Source: Thermoleophilia bacterium (lineage in GTDB: Bacteria > Actinomycetota > Thermoleophilia > Miltoncostaeales > Miltoncostaeaceae). Taken from it: a DNA stretch of 32,081 nucleotides. The DNA lies in assembly GCA_025455865.1 (NCBI GenBank), contig JALOLS010000023.1:1-32081 (forward strand). The letters are read 5' to 3'. Under the pieces are notes generated by a model. It was not told where the DNA came from. It saw nothing but the letters and a program-made list of their open reading frames with translations, and searched no databases. Both the position numbers and the translations under genes were made by a program. Of this stretch, positions 16,135 to 23,410 are shown piece by piece (position 1 is the first letter of the stretch; each line of letters begins with the position of its first letter).

Positions 16135-17753
16135 TCATGCTCCTTTCGGACGGCCGCAGGGGGGGCGGGCCGGTGGGCTGCGGCGCCGCGGGGTGCCGGC
16201 GCGATCTCGAACGGGGCGCCCCCGCACCATCCGGTGCGATGGGCCTGCGCGGGGTCGTGGGCGGGGTGGTCGGCGCGGAAGTGGGCGCCCCGGCTCTCGG
16301 TGCGCCGCGCCGCCGCGGCGACCGTCATCCGGGCGACCTCGACCAGGCCCGCGGCCTCCGGCTCGGCCGGGGCGGGAAGCCGGTCCAGGGCGCGGGCGGC
16401 CCGGGCCAGGCCGTCGGCGTCGCGCTCCACGCCGCAGTCCTCCCACATGATCCGCTGCACCGCGGCGCGCACCTCGGCGCCCGGCGCGTCGCCCAGGACG
16501 AGGGGGCGGGCGGGGGCCAGGGGGCCCTCGGGCCAGACCAGCGGCGGGTCGGCCAGGTCGGCCGCGGTCACCCGGCCCATGACCACGGCCTCGAGGAGCG
16601 AGTTGGACGCCAGCCGGTTGGCGCCGTGCAGGCCGGTGCTCGCGCACTCGCCGATGGCCCAGAGGCCCGGCAGCGTCGTGCGGCCGGCGAGATCGGTCAG
16701 CACCCCGCCCATCGCGTAGTGCGCGGCCGGGGTCACCGGGACCGGGTCGCGGGCCAGGTCGACGCCGTGCTCCCGGCAGGCGGCCGAGATGCTCGGGAAC
16801 CGCGCGTGCACCGCGCCGGGGTCGAGGTGCGTGAGGTCCAGGGCCACGTCCCGGCCGTCGGCCCGGGCGCGGCGCCAGATGGCGCGGGCCACGACGTCGC
16901 GCGGGCCCAGGTCGGCCTGGGGGTGCTCGCCGGCCATGAAGGCGTGGCCGGCGGCGTCGCGCAGCACCGCGCCGGCCCCGCGCACGGCCTCGCTGACCAG
17001 GGGCAGGGGGCTCGCGGCCACCGCGAGGGCGGTGGGGTGGAACTGGGTCATCTCGAGGTCCGCGAGGGCCGCGCCGGCGCGGGCGGCCAGGGCCACGCCG
17101 TCGGCGGTGGCGCCGACCGGGTTGGTCGTGCGGGCGAACAGGTGGCCCATGCCGCCGGTGGCGAGGACCACGGCGCCCGCCGGCCGCACGTGCTCGTGCC
17201 CGCCGGCGTCGCGGGTGCGCACCCCGGCCGCCCTCCCGTCCCGGACCAGGACCTCGAGCACGATCTCGCCCGCGCGGACGGCGATGCGGGGATCGCCGGC
17301 GACCGCCAGGGCGAGGGCCGCCGCGATGTGCCGGCCGGTGGCGTCGCCCCCGGCGTGGACGACCCGCGCACGGGAGTGGGCGCCCTCGCGGGCGAGCGCG
17401 AGGCGGCCGTCGGGGTCCCGGTCGAAGTCCACTCCGAGGGCGACGAGGTCGGCCACCCGGGCCGGGCCGCCGCCGCAGACCTCACGCGCGGCCTCGGGGT
17501 CGACCAGGCCGGCGCCGGCCCCCAGGGTGTCCAGCACGTGGGCGGCCACCGAGTCGTCCGGCCCCACCGCGGCGGCGAGCCCGCCCTGGGCGTACCGGGT
17601 GCTCCCGTCGCCCAGGAACCCCTTGGTGACCAGGAGCACCGGACGGTGGGGGGCCAGGCGGAGTGCCAGCGACAGGCCGGCCGCGCCGCTGCCCACCACG
17701 ACCACCGGGTCGTCTGCGTAGGGGCCCCGCCTCATTTGGCGTCGTGCTGACAT
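16131..17753 (-). CDS. nadB: L-aspartate oxidase
   Basis: NadB (540 aa) is the FAD enzyme that oxidises L-aspartate to iminoaspartate, the first step of NAD synthesis. The FAD motif VVVVGSGAAGLSLALRL lies near residue 20. The flavin contact GDGSTRYAQGGLAAAVG, the substrate loop EGAHSRARVVHAGGDATGRH, the region MTQFHPTAL and the conserved TTLPGLWAIGECASTGLHGANRLASNSLLE follow. These match fumarate reductase/succinate dehydrogenase flavoproteins, and the monomer-like short C-terminus and nadA/nadC context settle on NadB. The ATG at 17753 has GGGAG four bases upstream. It is the first gene of the nadBAC operon, and the 79-base gap upstream holds the AT-rich putative promoter. Confidence 0.95.
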   Translation of the reverse strand: MSARRQMRRGPYADDPVVVVGSGAAGLSLALRLAPHRPVLLVTKGFLGDGSTRYAQGGLAAAVGPDDSVAAHVLDTLGAGAGLVDPEAAREVCGGGPARVADLVALGVDFDRDPDGRLALAREGAHSRARVVHAGGDATGRHIAAALALAVAGDPRIAVRAGEIVLEVLVRDGRAAGVRTRDAGGHEHVRPAGAVVLATGGMGHLFARTTNPVGATADGVALAARAGAALADLEMTQFHPTALAVAASPLPLVSEAVRGAGAVLRDAAGHAFMAGEHPQADLGPRDVVARAIWRRARADGRDVALDLTHLDPGAVHARFPSISAACREHGVDLARDPVPVTPAAHYAMGGVLTDLAGRTTLPGLWAIGECASTGLHGANRLASNSLLEAVVMGRVTAADLADPPLVWPEGPLAPARPLVLGDAPGAEVRAAVQRIMWEDCGVERDADGLARAARALDRLPAPAEPEAAGLVEVARMTVAAAARRTESRGAHFRADHPAHDPAQAHRTGWCGGAPFEIAPAPRGAAAHRPAPPAAVRKEHE

Positions 17754-17768
17754 GAACTCCCACCGGGG

Positions 17769-17789
17769 TTTACGTCAAGACGACATTAG
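17769..17789 (-). promoter_or_regulatory. putative nadBAC promoter/operator region
   Basis: The short gap before nadB contains the only AT-rich patch in the neighbourhood. Read toward nadB, a TAATGT resembling a -10 hexamer is followed by CGTC-TT-GACG, a 10-bp inverted repeat at 17773-17782, about 20 bases before the nadB start. An operator at the transcription start would suit a repressor of NAD synthesis (the NrtR and NiaR families are known to play that role), but no such regulator gene is present in the window and the site does not match a motif I can name. Confidence 0.35.
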
Positions 17790-17832
17790 CGCAGCGCCCG
17801 GCCGATGCGGAGCCGGAGCGGCGTGACGGACG

Positions 17833-18375
17833 TCAGGAGCGCGAGGCGTGCTCCACGAGCAGGGCCACCAGCTCCCGCTCGAAGGCGGGGATGTCGGCGA
17901 CCACGCGGCCCCAGACGATGGTGCCGTCGCGGAAGGCGGCCTCGTCCACCCAGCGCGCGCCGGCGTTCACCAGGTCGTCCCGGATCCCGAGCGACCCGGT
18001 CGCCGGGCGCCCGGCCTCGACGATCCCGGCGCTGATCGCGATCGAGCCGCCGTGACAGATGATCCCGACCGGCGCCCCGCGCTCGTGCAGCGCGCGGACC
18101 AGCCCGAGCACCGCCGGGTCGCGCCGGAGCTTGTCCGGAGCCCACCCGCCGGGGAGCACCACCCCGTCGAAGTCGGCGGGATCGGCGTCCTCGGCGAGGA
18201 GGGCGGCGCGGACCGCGAGGCCGTTCTTGCCCCGGTGCCCGTCGGTGTCCGATCCCACCGCGACGACCTCGGCGCCCTCCTCCTGCAGGCGCATGACCGT
18301 CACCCAGTACTCGAGGTCCTCGACCCCGTCGGCCACCAGCACCGCGTACCGCCGCCCGCTCAGCCGTCCCGCCAT
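17833..18375 (-). CDS. DJ-1/PfpI family protein (type 1 glutamine amidotransferase-like)
   Basis: This 180-aa protein belongs to the DJ-1/PfpI superfamily, whose members include proteases, glyoxalase III-like and deglycase-like enzymes. The key residues are visible: Glu19 in DGVEDLEYW and nucleophile Cys107-His108 in PVGIICHGGSIAISAG. VVLPGGWAPDKLRRDP is the conserved oxyanion-loop region. The length and the DxxGHRGKNGLAV segment are like PfpI and YhbO. The frame is open up to 18561, but the 62 extra residues are low-complexity and run into a palindromic element. The ATG at 18375 with GGAGGGAG just upstream is the evident start. It probably acts in stress protection; substrate and activity are not determined by sequence. 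Confidence 0.88.
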   Translation of the reverse strand: MAGRLSGRRYAVLVADGVEDLEYWVTVMRLQEEGAEVVAVGSDTDGHRGKNGLAVRAALLAEDADPADFDGVVLPGGWAPDKLRRDPAVLGLVRALHERGAPVGIICHGGSIAISAGIVEAGRPATGSLGIRDDLVNAGARWVDEAAFRDGTIVWGRVVADIPAFERELVALLVEHASRS

Positions 18376-18470
18376 CGTCGCTCCCTCCTCGCTCCCCGCG
18401 GCATGGTGGACCGGGCGCACCGGCGGTGCAAGCAGGTTCGCGCGCTTGCCCGGAGGGGCGGTGGGCCATA

Positions 18471-18633
18471 GGGGCCTGTCCATGAACCAAGACCCGCCTC
18501 CCGGGGAGCGAATCGCAAGCAGATCGGTGACCGCGGGACGTCGCATGTACTGGTGGTACATGCGATTCCGAGGGTGCCGAGGTGCGCCGCGATGCAGCCG
18601 ACGGGTGGCGGGCCGACTTTGTGGACAGGCCCC
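18471..18633. repeat. 163-bp nested imperfect palindrome (foldback or MITE-like element)
   Basis: The intergenic region between the PfpI gene and the divergent secreted-protein gene is built as one large inverted repeat. The outer arms GGGGCCTGTCCA (18471-18482) and TGGACAGGCCCC (18622-18633) are perfect 12-bp inverted copies, continued inward by CCCGCCTCCCG against CCCGCCACCCG in the other arm. The inner arms TCGCATGTAC (18541-18550) and GTACATGCGA (18556-18565) are perfect 10-bp copies around a 5-base centre. Both pairs share the same centre near 18552, and partial matches occur between them. It could be a transposase-less mobile element, a structured RNA or a compound operator. No clear target duplication flanks it. 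Confidence 0.6.
18541..18565. promoter_or_regulatory. candidate operator: 10-bp inverted repeat with 5-base spacer
   Basis: The central part of the larger palindrome, TCGCATGTAC-N5-GTACATGCGA, is a perfect dyad of the size bound by dimeric repressors, and is far more AT-rich than its surroundings. It lies in a divergent intergenic region, 80 bases before the secreted-protein start and 166 bases before the PfpI start. It could control either gene. The same dyad would also form the apical stem of an RNA hairpin, so the role is uncertain. Confidence 0.4.
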
Positions 18634-18644
18634 AGGGTCGGTCC

Positions 18645-19085
18645 ATGCGACTGCCGGGCCTCAGCCTGGCCGGGGCGCTCGTGGTCCTCGCGGCGGCGGG
18701 CCCCGCGGCGGGCAAGGGCGTGCGGGTCGACCTCGGGGTGTCGGAGGCCTCGCCGCGGGTGGGGGAGCGCGTCGTGGTGGGCCTTCGTGCGACCCCTGAG
18801 CTCCCCGTGCCGCGCTGCCGCGTCATGCGGGTGGTGGCCGTCGCTCCGGGGGTGCCGCTCCAGGCCGCGCTGCTCGCGCTCGAGGCCCGCCGGGTCTCGC
18901 GGCCGGTCGCGGCCTGGGGCGCATTCCGCCTGGCGACGCTGCGGCGGACCGGCGAGTGGCGCTGGGCCGGGGCGCTGCGCCCCGGGCGGCCGGGACGCTG
19001 GACGCTGGTCGTCCCCAACCTCTGTGCCGACGGGCTCATGCTGCCCGTGGGGCTCACGCGGACGACGCTGGACGTGCGGGCCTGA
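18645..19085 (+). CDS. small secreted protein of unknown function
   Basis: The product has 146 residues and I do not recognise a family. Residues 1-23 (MRLPGLSLAGALVVLAAAG, then PAAGKG) form a signal peptide with a likely AAG cleavage site. The mature part is β-rich, with two cysteines (PRCRVM and PNLCADG) that could pair, and ends TTLDVRA. The pattern VRVDLGVSEASPRVGERVVVGL followed by RPGRPGRWTLVVPN resembles an immunoglobulin-like β-sandwich, which is an inference only. The frame continues upstream to 18582 but those residues lie in the palindromic element and precede the signal sequence, so the ATG at 18645 is preferred despite a weak ribosome binding site. It is convergent with the DUF2256 gene, 35 bases away. 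Confidence 0.65.
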   Translation: MRLPGLSLAGALVVLAAAGPAAGKGVRVDLGVSEASPRVGERVVVGLRATPELPVPRCRVMRVVAVAPGVPLQAALLALEARRVSRPVAAWGAFRLATLRRTGEWRWAGALRPGRPGRWTLVVPNLCADGLMLPVGLTRTTLDVRA

Positions 19086-19120
19086 CCGGCCCGGCGCCCG
19101 CGCACCGATCGTCCTCGGGG

Positions 19121-19270
19121 TCAGGTCCCCCGGCGATGGCGCCGGCAGCGCTCCGAGCAGTGGCGGACCGCGTCCCAGTCGCGCGCCCACCGCCGGCGCC
19201 AGGCGAACGGGCGCCCGCAGGTCGCGCAGACCTTCGTGGGGAGGTCACCCTTGCGCCGCATCCGGGCCAT
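19121..19270 (-). CDS. DUF2256-type small zinc-ribbon protein
   Basis: A 49-aa protein (50 codons including stop) contains the pattern LPTKVCATCGRPFAWRRRWA followed by RDWDAVRHCSERCRRHR. The two pairs C-x2-C and C-x3-C, with CGRPFxWRRRW, are those of the DUF2256 family of tiny putative zinc-binding proteins, often found near cryptochrome or photolyase genes in other bacteria. None is near here. It overlaps the 3' end of the Mrr-like gene by 26 bases in another frame, implying coupling. The ATG at 19261, three codons in, is an equally good start and would fit the usual MRRK opening of the family. Function unknown. Confidence 0.8.
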   Translation of the reverse strand: MARMRRKGDLPTKVCATCGRPFAWRRRWARDWDAVRHCSERCRRHRRGT

Positions 19271-19832
19271 GGGCGGATGGTGCCACCGGCCGGCGCCCGA
19301 GCAGCTCCCGTGCGACCTCCTCGCGGCCCCACAGCTCGACCTCGGCGCTCTCGGCCAGCTCGCGGGCGGCGCGGGTGAAGCCCTGGTTGGTCACCACCAT
19401 CGCCCGGTCGGCCCCGTAGTGCAGCCGCGCGGTGGCCGCCTCCTGCACCGCCTGCACCCCGACGGGCCGGTCGCGCCGCTTGGCCTGGACCGAGACGCGC
19501 TCGCCCCGGCGGGCGAGGATGAGGTCGGCGCCGAAGTCGCCGCTCGCCCGCGTGCGGGTCACCCGCCAGCCCCGGTCGCGGAAGAGCACCGCGAGCCACG
19601 CCTCGAAGTCGGCGCCGCTCATGCCGTCGGCCGCGCGCAGCCCGCGGGCGCGGGCCCAGCCGGCCCGCCCCCGCGCGCCCCAGCTCCCCGCGGCGAGCGC
19701 GCCGGCCAGCGCCAGGGCGGCCGGGAGGGCCCAGGCCGGCGGGAGCACCAGGCGCAGGAGCGCCCAGGCCCCGAGCCCGACCAGGGCCCAGACCACGCAC
19801 TCCAGGGCGAGCCAGCGGACGGCGCGTCGCAC
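19245..19832 (-). CDS. membrane-anchored Mrr-like restriction endonuclease-fold protein
   Basis: This 195-aa protein has two adjacent hydrophobic helices at the N-terminus (about residues 9-29 and 32-50), then a basic linker and a PD-(D/E)xK nuclease fold of the Mrr_cat type. Visible catalytic pattern: Glu77 in MSGADFEAWLAVLF, Asp103 in SGDFGADLILARRG and QAK (116-118) in VSVQAKRR, followed by AVQEAATARLHYGADRAMVVTNQGFT. Membrane-anchored Mrr-like proteins are common in bacteria. They are assumed to cut DNA, though some may be housekeeping rather than defence. No methyltransferase or helicase is adjacent, so a classic restriction system is unlikely. GTG start at 19832, 31 bases after the osmC-like gene on the same strand. 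Confidence 0.85.
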   Translation of the reverse strand: MRRAVRWLALECVVWALVGLGAWALLRLVLPPAWALPAALALAGALAAGSWGARGRAGWARARGLRAADGMSGADFEAWLAVLFRDRGWRVTRTRASGDFGADLILARRGERVSVQAKRRDRPVGVQAVQEAATARLHYGADRAMVVTNQGFTRAARELAESAEVELWGREEVARELLGRRPVAPSAHGPDAAQG

Positions 19833-19863
19833 AGTGGCCGGTTCGCCCCGGAGGGGCGGCTCC

Positions 19864-20307
19864 CTACTGGAGCGTGGCCGCCACCGTGATGTTCACGTTG
19901 CCGCGCAGCGTGTTGGAGATCGGGCAGCCCGCCTCGCCCTTCTCGGCCAGCGCCTGGAAGGTGGCCTGGTCGATGCCGGGGACCGTGCCGGTGACCGTGA
20001 TGGCCGAGTCGGTCACCTTGAAGCCGCCGCCCTCCTTGGGGTTCAGCGAGACGGTCACGGTCACCTCCAGGCGCTCCGGCGGGCTCGCCTCGCGGCCCAG
20101 GGTCGCCGAGAAGGCCATCGCGAAGCAGGAGGCGTGCGCGGCCGCCAGCAGCTCCTCGGGGCTGGTCCGGCCGTCGGCCGTCTCGACCCGCGAGGGCCAG
20201 GTGACCGGGTAGGTGCCGATGCCGCTGCTCTGGAACTCGACCTGGCCCGCGCCGGTGAGCAGGGGGCCCTCCCAGGTGACCTTGGCGGTGCGGTCCGCTG
20301 TCGCCAT
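19864..20307 (-). CDS. OsmC family peroxiredoxin-like protein
   Basis: This 147-aa protein of the OsmC/Ohr superfamily reduces organic hydroperoxides using two cysteines. Cys61 lies in SPEELLAAAHASCFAMAFS and Cys128 in GEAGCPISNTLRGNVNI. The nearby Glu of SPEELL fits the active site. The opening AKVTWEGPLLTGAGQVEFQS and the SSGIGTYPVTWPSR segment are typical of OsmC rather than Ohr. Dimeric cytoplasmic enzyme by family. The ATG at 20307 has GGAGGAA seven bases upstream. A TATCCT resembling a -10 element lies about 35-40 bases before the start, with no good -35 hexamer. It fits the same stress theme as the PfpI-type gene. Confidence 0.93.
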   Translation of the reverse strand: MATADRTAKVTWEGPLLTGAGQVEFQSSGIGTYPVTWPSRVETADGRTSPEELLAAAHASCFAMAFSATLGREASPPERLEVTVTVSLNPKEGGGFKVTDSAITVTGTVPGIDQATFQALAEKGEAGCPISNTLRGNVNITVAATLQ

Positions 20308-20418
20308 GCCGTTCCTCCGTTCCGATGACCTGACCGGCGCAGGATAGGCAGCACCGGCGGCCGGGGCCGGGCGTACCGCCCCCCACGGGGCGCGGCGGTC
20401 GCTGGCGCCGGCCCGGCG

Positions 20419-22218
20419 TCAGGCGCGCGCGCGCCCGGGGGCGCGCCGGCCGCCGCGCAGGAGCGGCTCACCGTGGAGCGCCGCGTGGCCGTCCGCGTCG
20501 ACGCCGATCCGCACCGACCCCATGTCCCGCTCCATGGTGAGCGCCTCGCCGTTGCAGACCACCACCGCGCCCTCGTGGGCGCGCTCGGCCAGCAGCCGGT
20601 CGGGCGACTCGGTGACCCCCTCGAGCACCACCGTCACCGGCGTCATCCCGGGCGCCCCGAGCTCGGCCAGCCGCACCCGCCCGCCCACGTGGGCCGCGCC
20701 GCCGCGCAGGGTGGCCCCCGCCGCGGCGCACTCCAGGCCGCCGCCGACCGCGATCTCGCAGTTGAAGCACCCGCGGCCGGTGATGATGAGGTCGCCCGGG
20801 GCGCTCACCTCGCAGCCCTGCAGGTAGGCCGCCCGCACGAGGGCCGGCCCGGCCACCGCCCCGCGCATGACGGCGACCTCGTCCTCGATCAGGTGGCCGG
20901 CCCGGTCGACGGTCGCGACCGACCCGGGCGGCTCGTGGGCGACGACCAGCACCGACGCCGCCCGCATGGCCCGCACCAGGTGGTCGGGCAGCAGGCCTTC
21001 GGGCTGGGCCTCGACCAGCCGCGCGCCGGCGACCAGGCGCTCACGGGTCGTGCCGAAGCGCGACGAGAGCAGGGCCCCGAGCGCCTCGGGCTCGCCCACC
21101 GTGCGGCCTCGCGCCGCGGCCGCCGCCACCAGCTCGGCCGCGCCCGCGGCCAGCGCCACCAGCTCGGACCCGGCATCGCCGATCAGCGCGAGCAGGCGCA
21201 CGTACACCGCCTGGGGCCCGCCCGCGTGGAGGCGGGAGTGGATGCACGCCCCGGTCAGGGTGATCGACCCCCCGGCCACGAGCACCGCGCGCTCGACCAC
21301 CCCGGAGACCTCCAGGTCGCCGAGCACGCGGACGCGGCGCCCCTCCGCGACCGGGCCGGACACCTCCAGCGAGGCCCGCAGGGCCACGTCGCCGGTCCCC
21401 ACGTCGATCGCCGCCACGCGCACGACGGGCTCGACGCCGATCTGGGCGCCCCTGACCACCGGGCGCCCGTCGATCGCCGCCCGGATCGTGAGCGTGCCGT
21501 CCTCGGCCTGCTCGGCCACGGCGCCCGACGCGGCGCCCACCTGCGCGTCGCGCGGGCGGGCCGGGAGGAGCGGGGTCCCCCCGACGGTGTAGCCGTCGAG
21601 GCCGGGGACCGGCGGGTGGCGCACGGCGAGCACCGCGCCCCGGGGCACGGTGGCCAGCGGGCTCCGGGCCAGGGCGAGCGCCGCCGGCACCTCCAGGCGG
21701 GCGTCCTGGGGCGGCACCGCGGGCCGCCCCCGGGCCACGACCACCGGCTCCCCGTCCGCCCGGGCGAGCGCCCCGGCCAGGGCGGCGTCGTCGATGTCGC
21801 GCACCACGCTGCGCTCGGCGAGCGCCCGCCGGGCGTCGGCCTCGGTCGGGCGGACGGCCGGGATCCGGGTCACCTCGCGCCGGCTGAGCACCACCTCGGC
21901 GCCCGCCGGCTGGTCCTCCAGCGCGTACTCGACCCCGTCCTCGACCCGCACCACCAGCCGCGCCTCGAGCCCCCCGGGCGGGACCTCCACCTCCAGGGCG
22001 GACACCGCCGGCCGGGATCCGACGTCCACCTCGACGGCGCCCCCGGCGGCGACCGGCACGGCGCCGCGGTCCGGCACGTCGACGCCCACCAGGCGGACCC
22101 CCGGCCCGACCCGCACCCGTGCGGGCCGTCCGGCGCCGGCCGGGTCGGCCACGACCAGGCGGCCGTCGAGCACCGCGACGGTGCCGGCGGCGGGGAGGGG
22201 TGCGCGGTCGCCGTCCAC
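20419..22218 (-). CDS. FapA-like (DUF342) β-helix protein
   Basis: This 599-aa protein is of the FapA (flagellar assembly protein A, DUF342) type. After a variable β-rich N-terminal third, the family core appears: PPVPGLDGYTVGGTPLLP, then right-handed β-helix repeats VGTGDVALRASLEVSGPVAEG, VRVLGDLEVSGVVERAVLVA and ITLTGACIHSRLHAGG. A helical interruption (about residues 345-440) follows, then more repeats including GDLIITGRGCFNCEIAVG. In Vibrio, FapA affects flagellar assembly, but many bacteria without flagella have homologues and no flagellar gene is in this window. No signal peptide is visible. The start is GTG 22218 with GAAGGGG just upstream. It is divergent from the HopA1/LanC cassette across 167 bases. 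Function here is unknown. Confidence 0.8.
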   Translation of the reverse strand: MDGDRAPLPAAGTVAVLDGRLVVADPAGAGRPARVRVGPGVRLVGVDVPDRGAVPVAAGGAVEVDVGSRPAVSALEVEVPPGGLEARLVVRVEDGVEYALEDQPAGAEVVLSRREVTRIPAVRPTEADARRALAERSVVRDIDDAALAGALARADGEPVVVARGRPAVPPQDARLEVPAALALARSPLATVPRGAVLAVRHPPVPGLDGYTVGGTPLLPARPRDAQVGAASGAVAEQAEDGTLTIRAAIDGRPVVRGAQIGVEPVVRVAAIDVGTGDVALRASLEVSGPVAEGRRVRVLGDLEVSGVVERAVLVAGGSITLTGACIHSRLHAGGPQAVYVRLLALIGDAGSELVALAAGAAELVAAAAARGRTVGEPEALGALLSSRFGTTRERLVAGARLVEAQPEGLLPDHLVRAMRAASVLVVAHEPPGSVATVDRAGHLIEDEVAVMRGAVAGPALVRAAYLQGCEVSAPGDLIITGRGCFNCEIAVGGGLECAAAGATLRGGAAHVGGRVRLAELGAPGMTPVTVVLEGVTESPDRLLAERAHEGAVVVCNGEALTMERDMGSVRIGVDADGHAALHGEPLLRGGRRAPGRARA

Positions 22219-22299
22219 GGCACCCCTTCAATCGTCGCCGCGGGCGCCGATCGGAGCGCCGCGCCGCGATTTCGGCAGAAAGCGTGATCCCCGTGGGGT

Positions 22300-22317
22300 G
22301 CGGTGACGTATCACCGC
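22300..22317. promoter_or_regulatory. candidate operator between fapA-like gene and peptide cassette
   Basis: GCGGTGA-CGTA-TCACCGC forms perfect 7-bp arms around a 4-base centre in the divergent region, 68 bases before the 64-aa peptide gene and 81 bases before the fapA-like gene. Size and place suit a repressor or activator dimer acting on one or both promoters. No regulator gene is adjacent, and no confident -10/-35 pair could be assigned. Confidence 0.4.
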
Positions 22318-22385
22318 CAGGTGGCGCGGCTCGGTCGGGCGAGGACGCACGCCGGCCGGGCGCGCGACGACCACCAGGAGGCGCC

Positions 22386-22580
22386 GTGACCCCTTCACGC
22401 ACCGAGACCGAGCAGGTGATCGCCGAGGCCGGGATGGGCCCGTGGGAGGACCTGCCCCGCGCGGGCTGGGACGTCTTCAGCGCCATGCGCGCGCGGCTGC
22501 GCGCCGGGCTCGGCTCCGCCGGGGACGCCGGGCGGGACCCCTCCGACGAGGGCGAGCGGGGTGAGGCGTGGGAGTCCTGA
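22386..22580 (+). CDS. 64-aa acidic peptide, possible substrate of the downstream HopA1/LanC-like pair
   Basis: A small protein starts at GTG 22386 behind a strong AGGAGG four bases away. It begins with a predicted helix (SRTETEQVIAEAGMGPWEDL), continues PRAGWDVFSAMRARLRAGLG and ends in an acidic Gly/Asp/Glu-rich tail, GEAWES at the C-terminus. It overlaps the HopA1-like gene by 13 bases, so it is translated from the same message. Its size and place suit a RiPP precursor or a small partner protein. It has three Thr, five Ser and no Cys, which argues against a lanthionine product. I do not recognise a family, and the coding call rests on the ribosome binding site, the overlap and the lack of frame on other strands. 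Confidence 0.6.
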   Translation: MTPSRTETEQVIAEAGMGPWEDLPRAGWDVFSAMRARLRAGLGSAGDAGRDPSDEGERGEAWES

Positions 22581-23410
22581 GCCCACCGCGCCCGGCGCCC
22601 GCGCCGCTCCGCGCGCCGTCGGTCCGGGACGAGCCGGCCGCGCCCGCGGGCGCGGCGCTGGCGGCCGTCCTGCGGGCGTCCCACCCGGCGTCCCGGCGGT
22701 TCGAGGACGGCTGGCGGATGCTCGCCGAGATGGGCGCCGGCGTGGTCCTGGCCGACCGCGACGGCGAGCGGCGGGTCGCCGGGCCGGGCGCGTGGCTGCG
22801 CCACGACCGCCCCGCGGTGCCCCCGCGCCCGGGGGACGCCCTGGCCCTCTCGTGCCTGGCCGACGCCGTGGACGCGGCCGGGGCCACCTGGTGCGCCTGG
22901 TCCGGGCGCGCCCCCGCCGGGGACGAGGTGGTGGCGTTCATGTGGAGCGCCCCCGCCGCCTGCGCCGGGGAGGTGGTGGCCGCGGTGGGCGGACGGCTGT
23001 GGGCGGCGCGGGTCGGGCACGTGCTGCGGGCCCCGCTGCGGCCCGAGCGCTGGCGCCGGGCCGGGGCCCTCGAGGTGCTCGTCGAGCGCCGTGCGGTCCG
23101 GGCCGCGCTCACCCCGCTGCGGCGGGCCCTCGGCGACCTCGAGGGGATCCTCGACGAGGCCGTGCCGCCGCTCGCGCGCCGGCTCGCCCCGGGCCTCGCC
23201 GCCGCCGAGCCGCCGCGCGGCGGGGCCGGCTTCGCCCGTCACCGGGCCGACGCGGTGGCCGCGGGCCTGGCCGCGGCCGCGCACGCCGGCGCCGCCGCGC
23301 GGGCCCCGTTCGTGCGGGCGGCGCTGGCCGAGGCCGGCATCGACCCGGACCACCCCCACCGCCTCACGGGGAGTCGCTGGGACGGCCTGCTCCGGTGTGC
23401 GGGATGGTGA
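22568..23410 (+). CDS. HopA1-type (LanY/TvaD-like) protein
   Basis: The C-terminal half of this 280-aa protein matches the actinobacterial T3SS effector HopA1 family as I know it: PPLARRLAPGLAAAEPPRGG (about 200-219), then GFARHRADAVAAGLAAAAHA, and AGIDPDHPHRLTGSRWDGL near the end, equivalent to LAPGLxxAEDP, SFGxxRC and AGIDxxRPxL. The DEVVAFMWSAPAA region (119-131) fits the family's central VRFYWN strand. HopA1-type proteins act as phospho-Ser/Thr lyases with a partner kinase in class V lanthipeptide and thioamitide synthesis (LxmY, TvaD). This copy contains no lysine at all, including two places where homologues often have one, so lyase activity is uncertain. It starts at GTG 22568 inside the peptide gene and overlaps the LanC-like gene by seven bases. 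No kinase is nearby. Confidence 0.65.
   Translation: MGVLSPPRPAPAPLRAPSVRDEPAAPAGAALAAVLRASHPASRRFEDGWRMLAEMGAGVVLADRDGERRVAGPGAWLRHDRPAVPPRPGDALALSCLADAVDAAGATWCAWSGRAPAGDEVVAFMWSAPAACAGEVVAAVGGRLWAARVGHVLRAPLRPERWRRAGALEVLVERRAVRAALTPLRRALGDLEGILDEAVPPLARRLAPGLAAAEPPRGGAGFARHRADAVAAGLAAAAHAGAAARAPFVRAALAEAGIDPDHPHRLTGSRWDGLLRCAGW

Noticed and set aside
18471..18633. A complete insertion sequence between the PfpI and secreted-protein genes
   Set aside because: There is no transposase coding capacity in 163 bp and no clear target-site duplication; only a foldback or MITE-like element can be claimed.
22386..22580. The 64-aa peptide as an ordinary lanthipeptide precursor
   Set aside because: It has no cysteine, so no lanthionine ring could form. 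It is kept only as a possible substrate or partner of unknown type.
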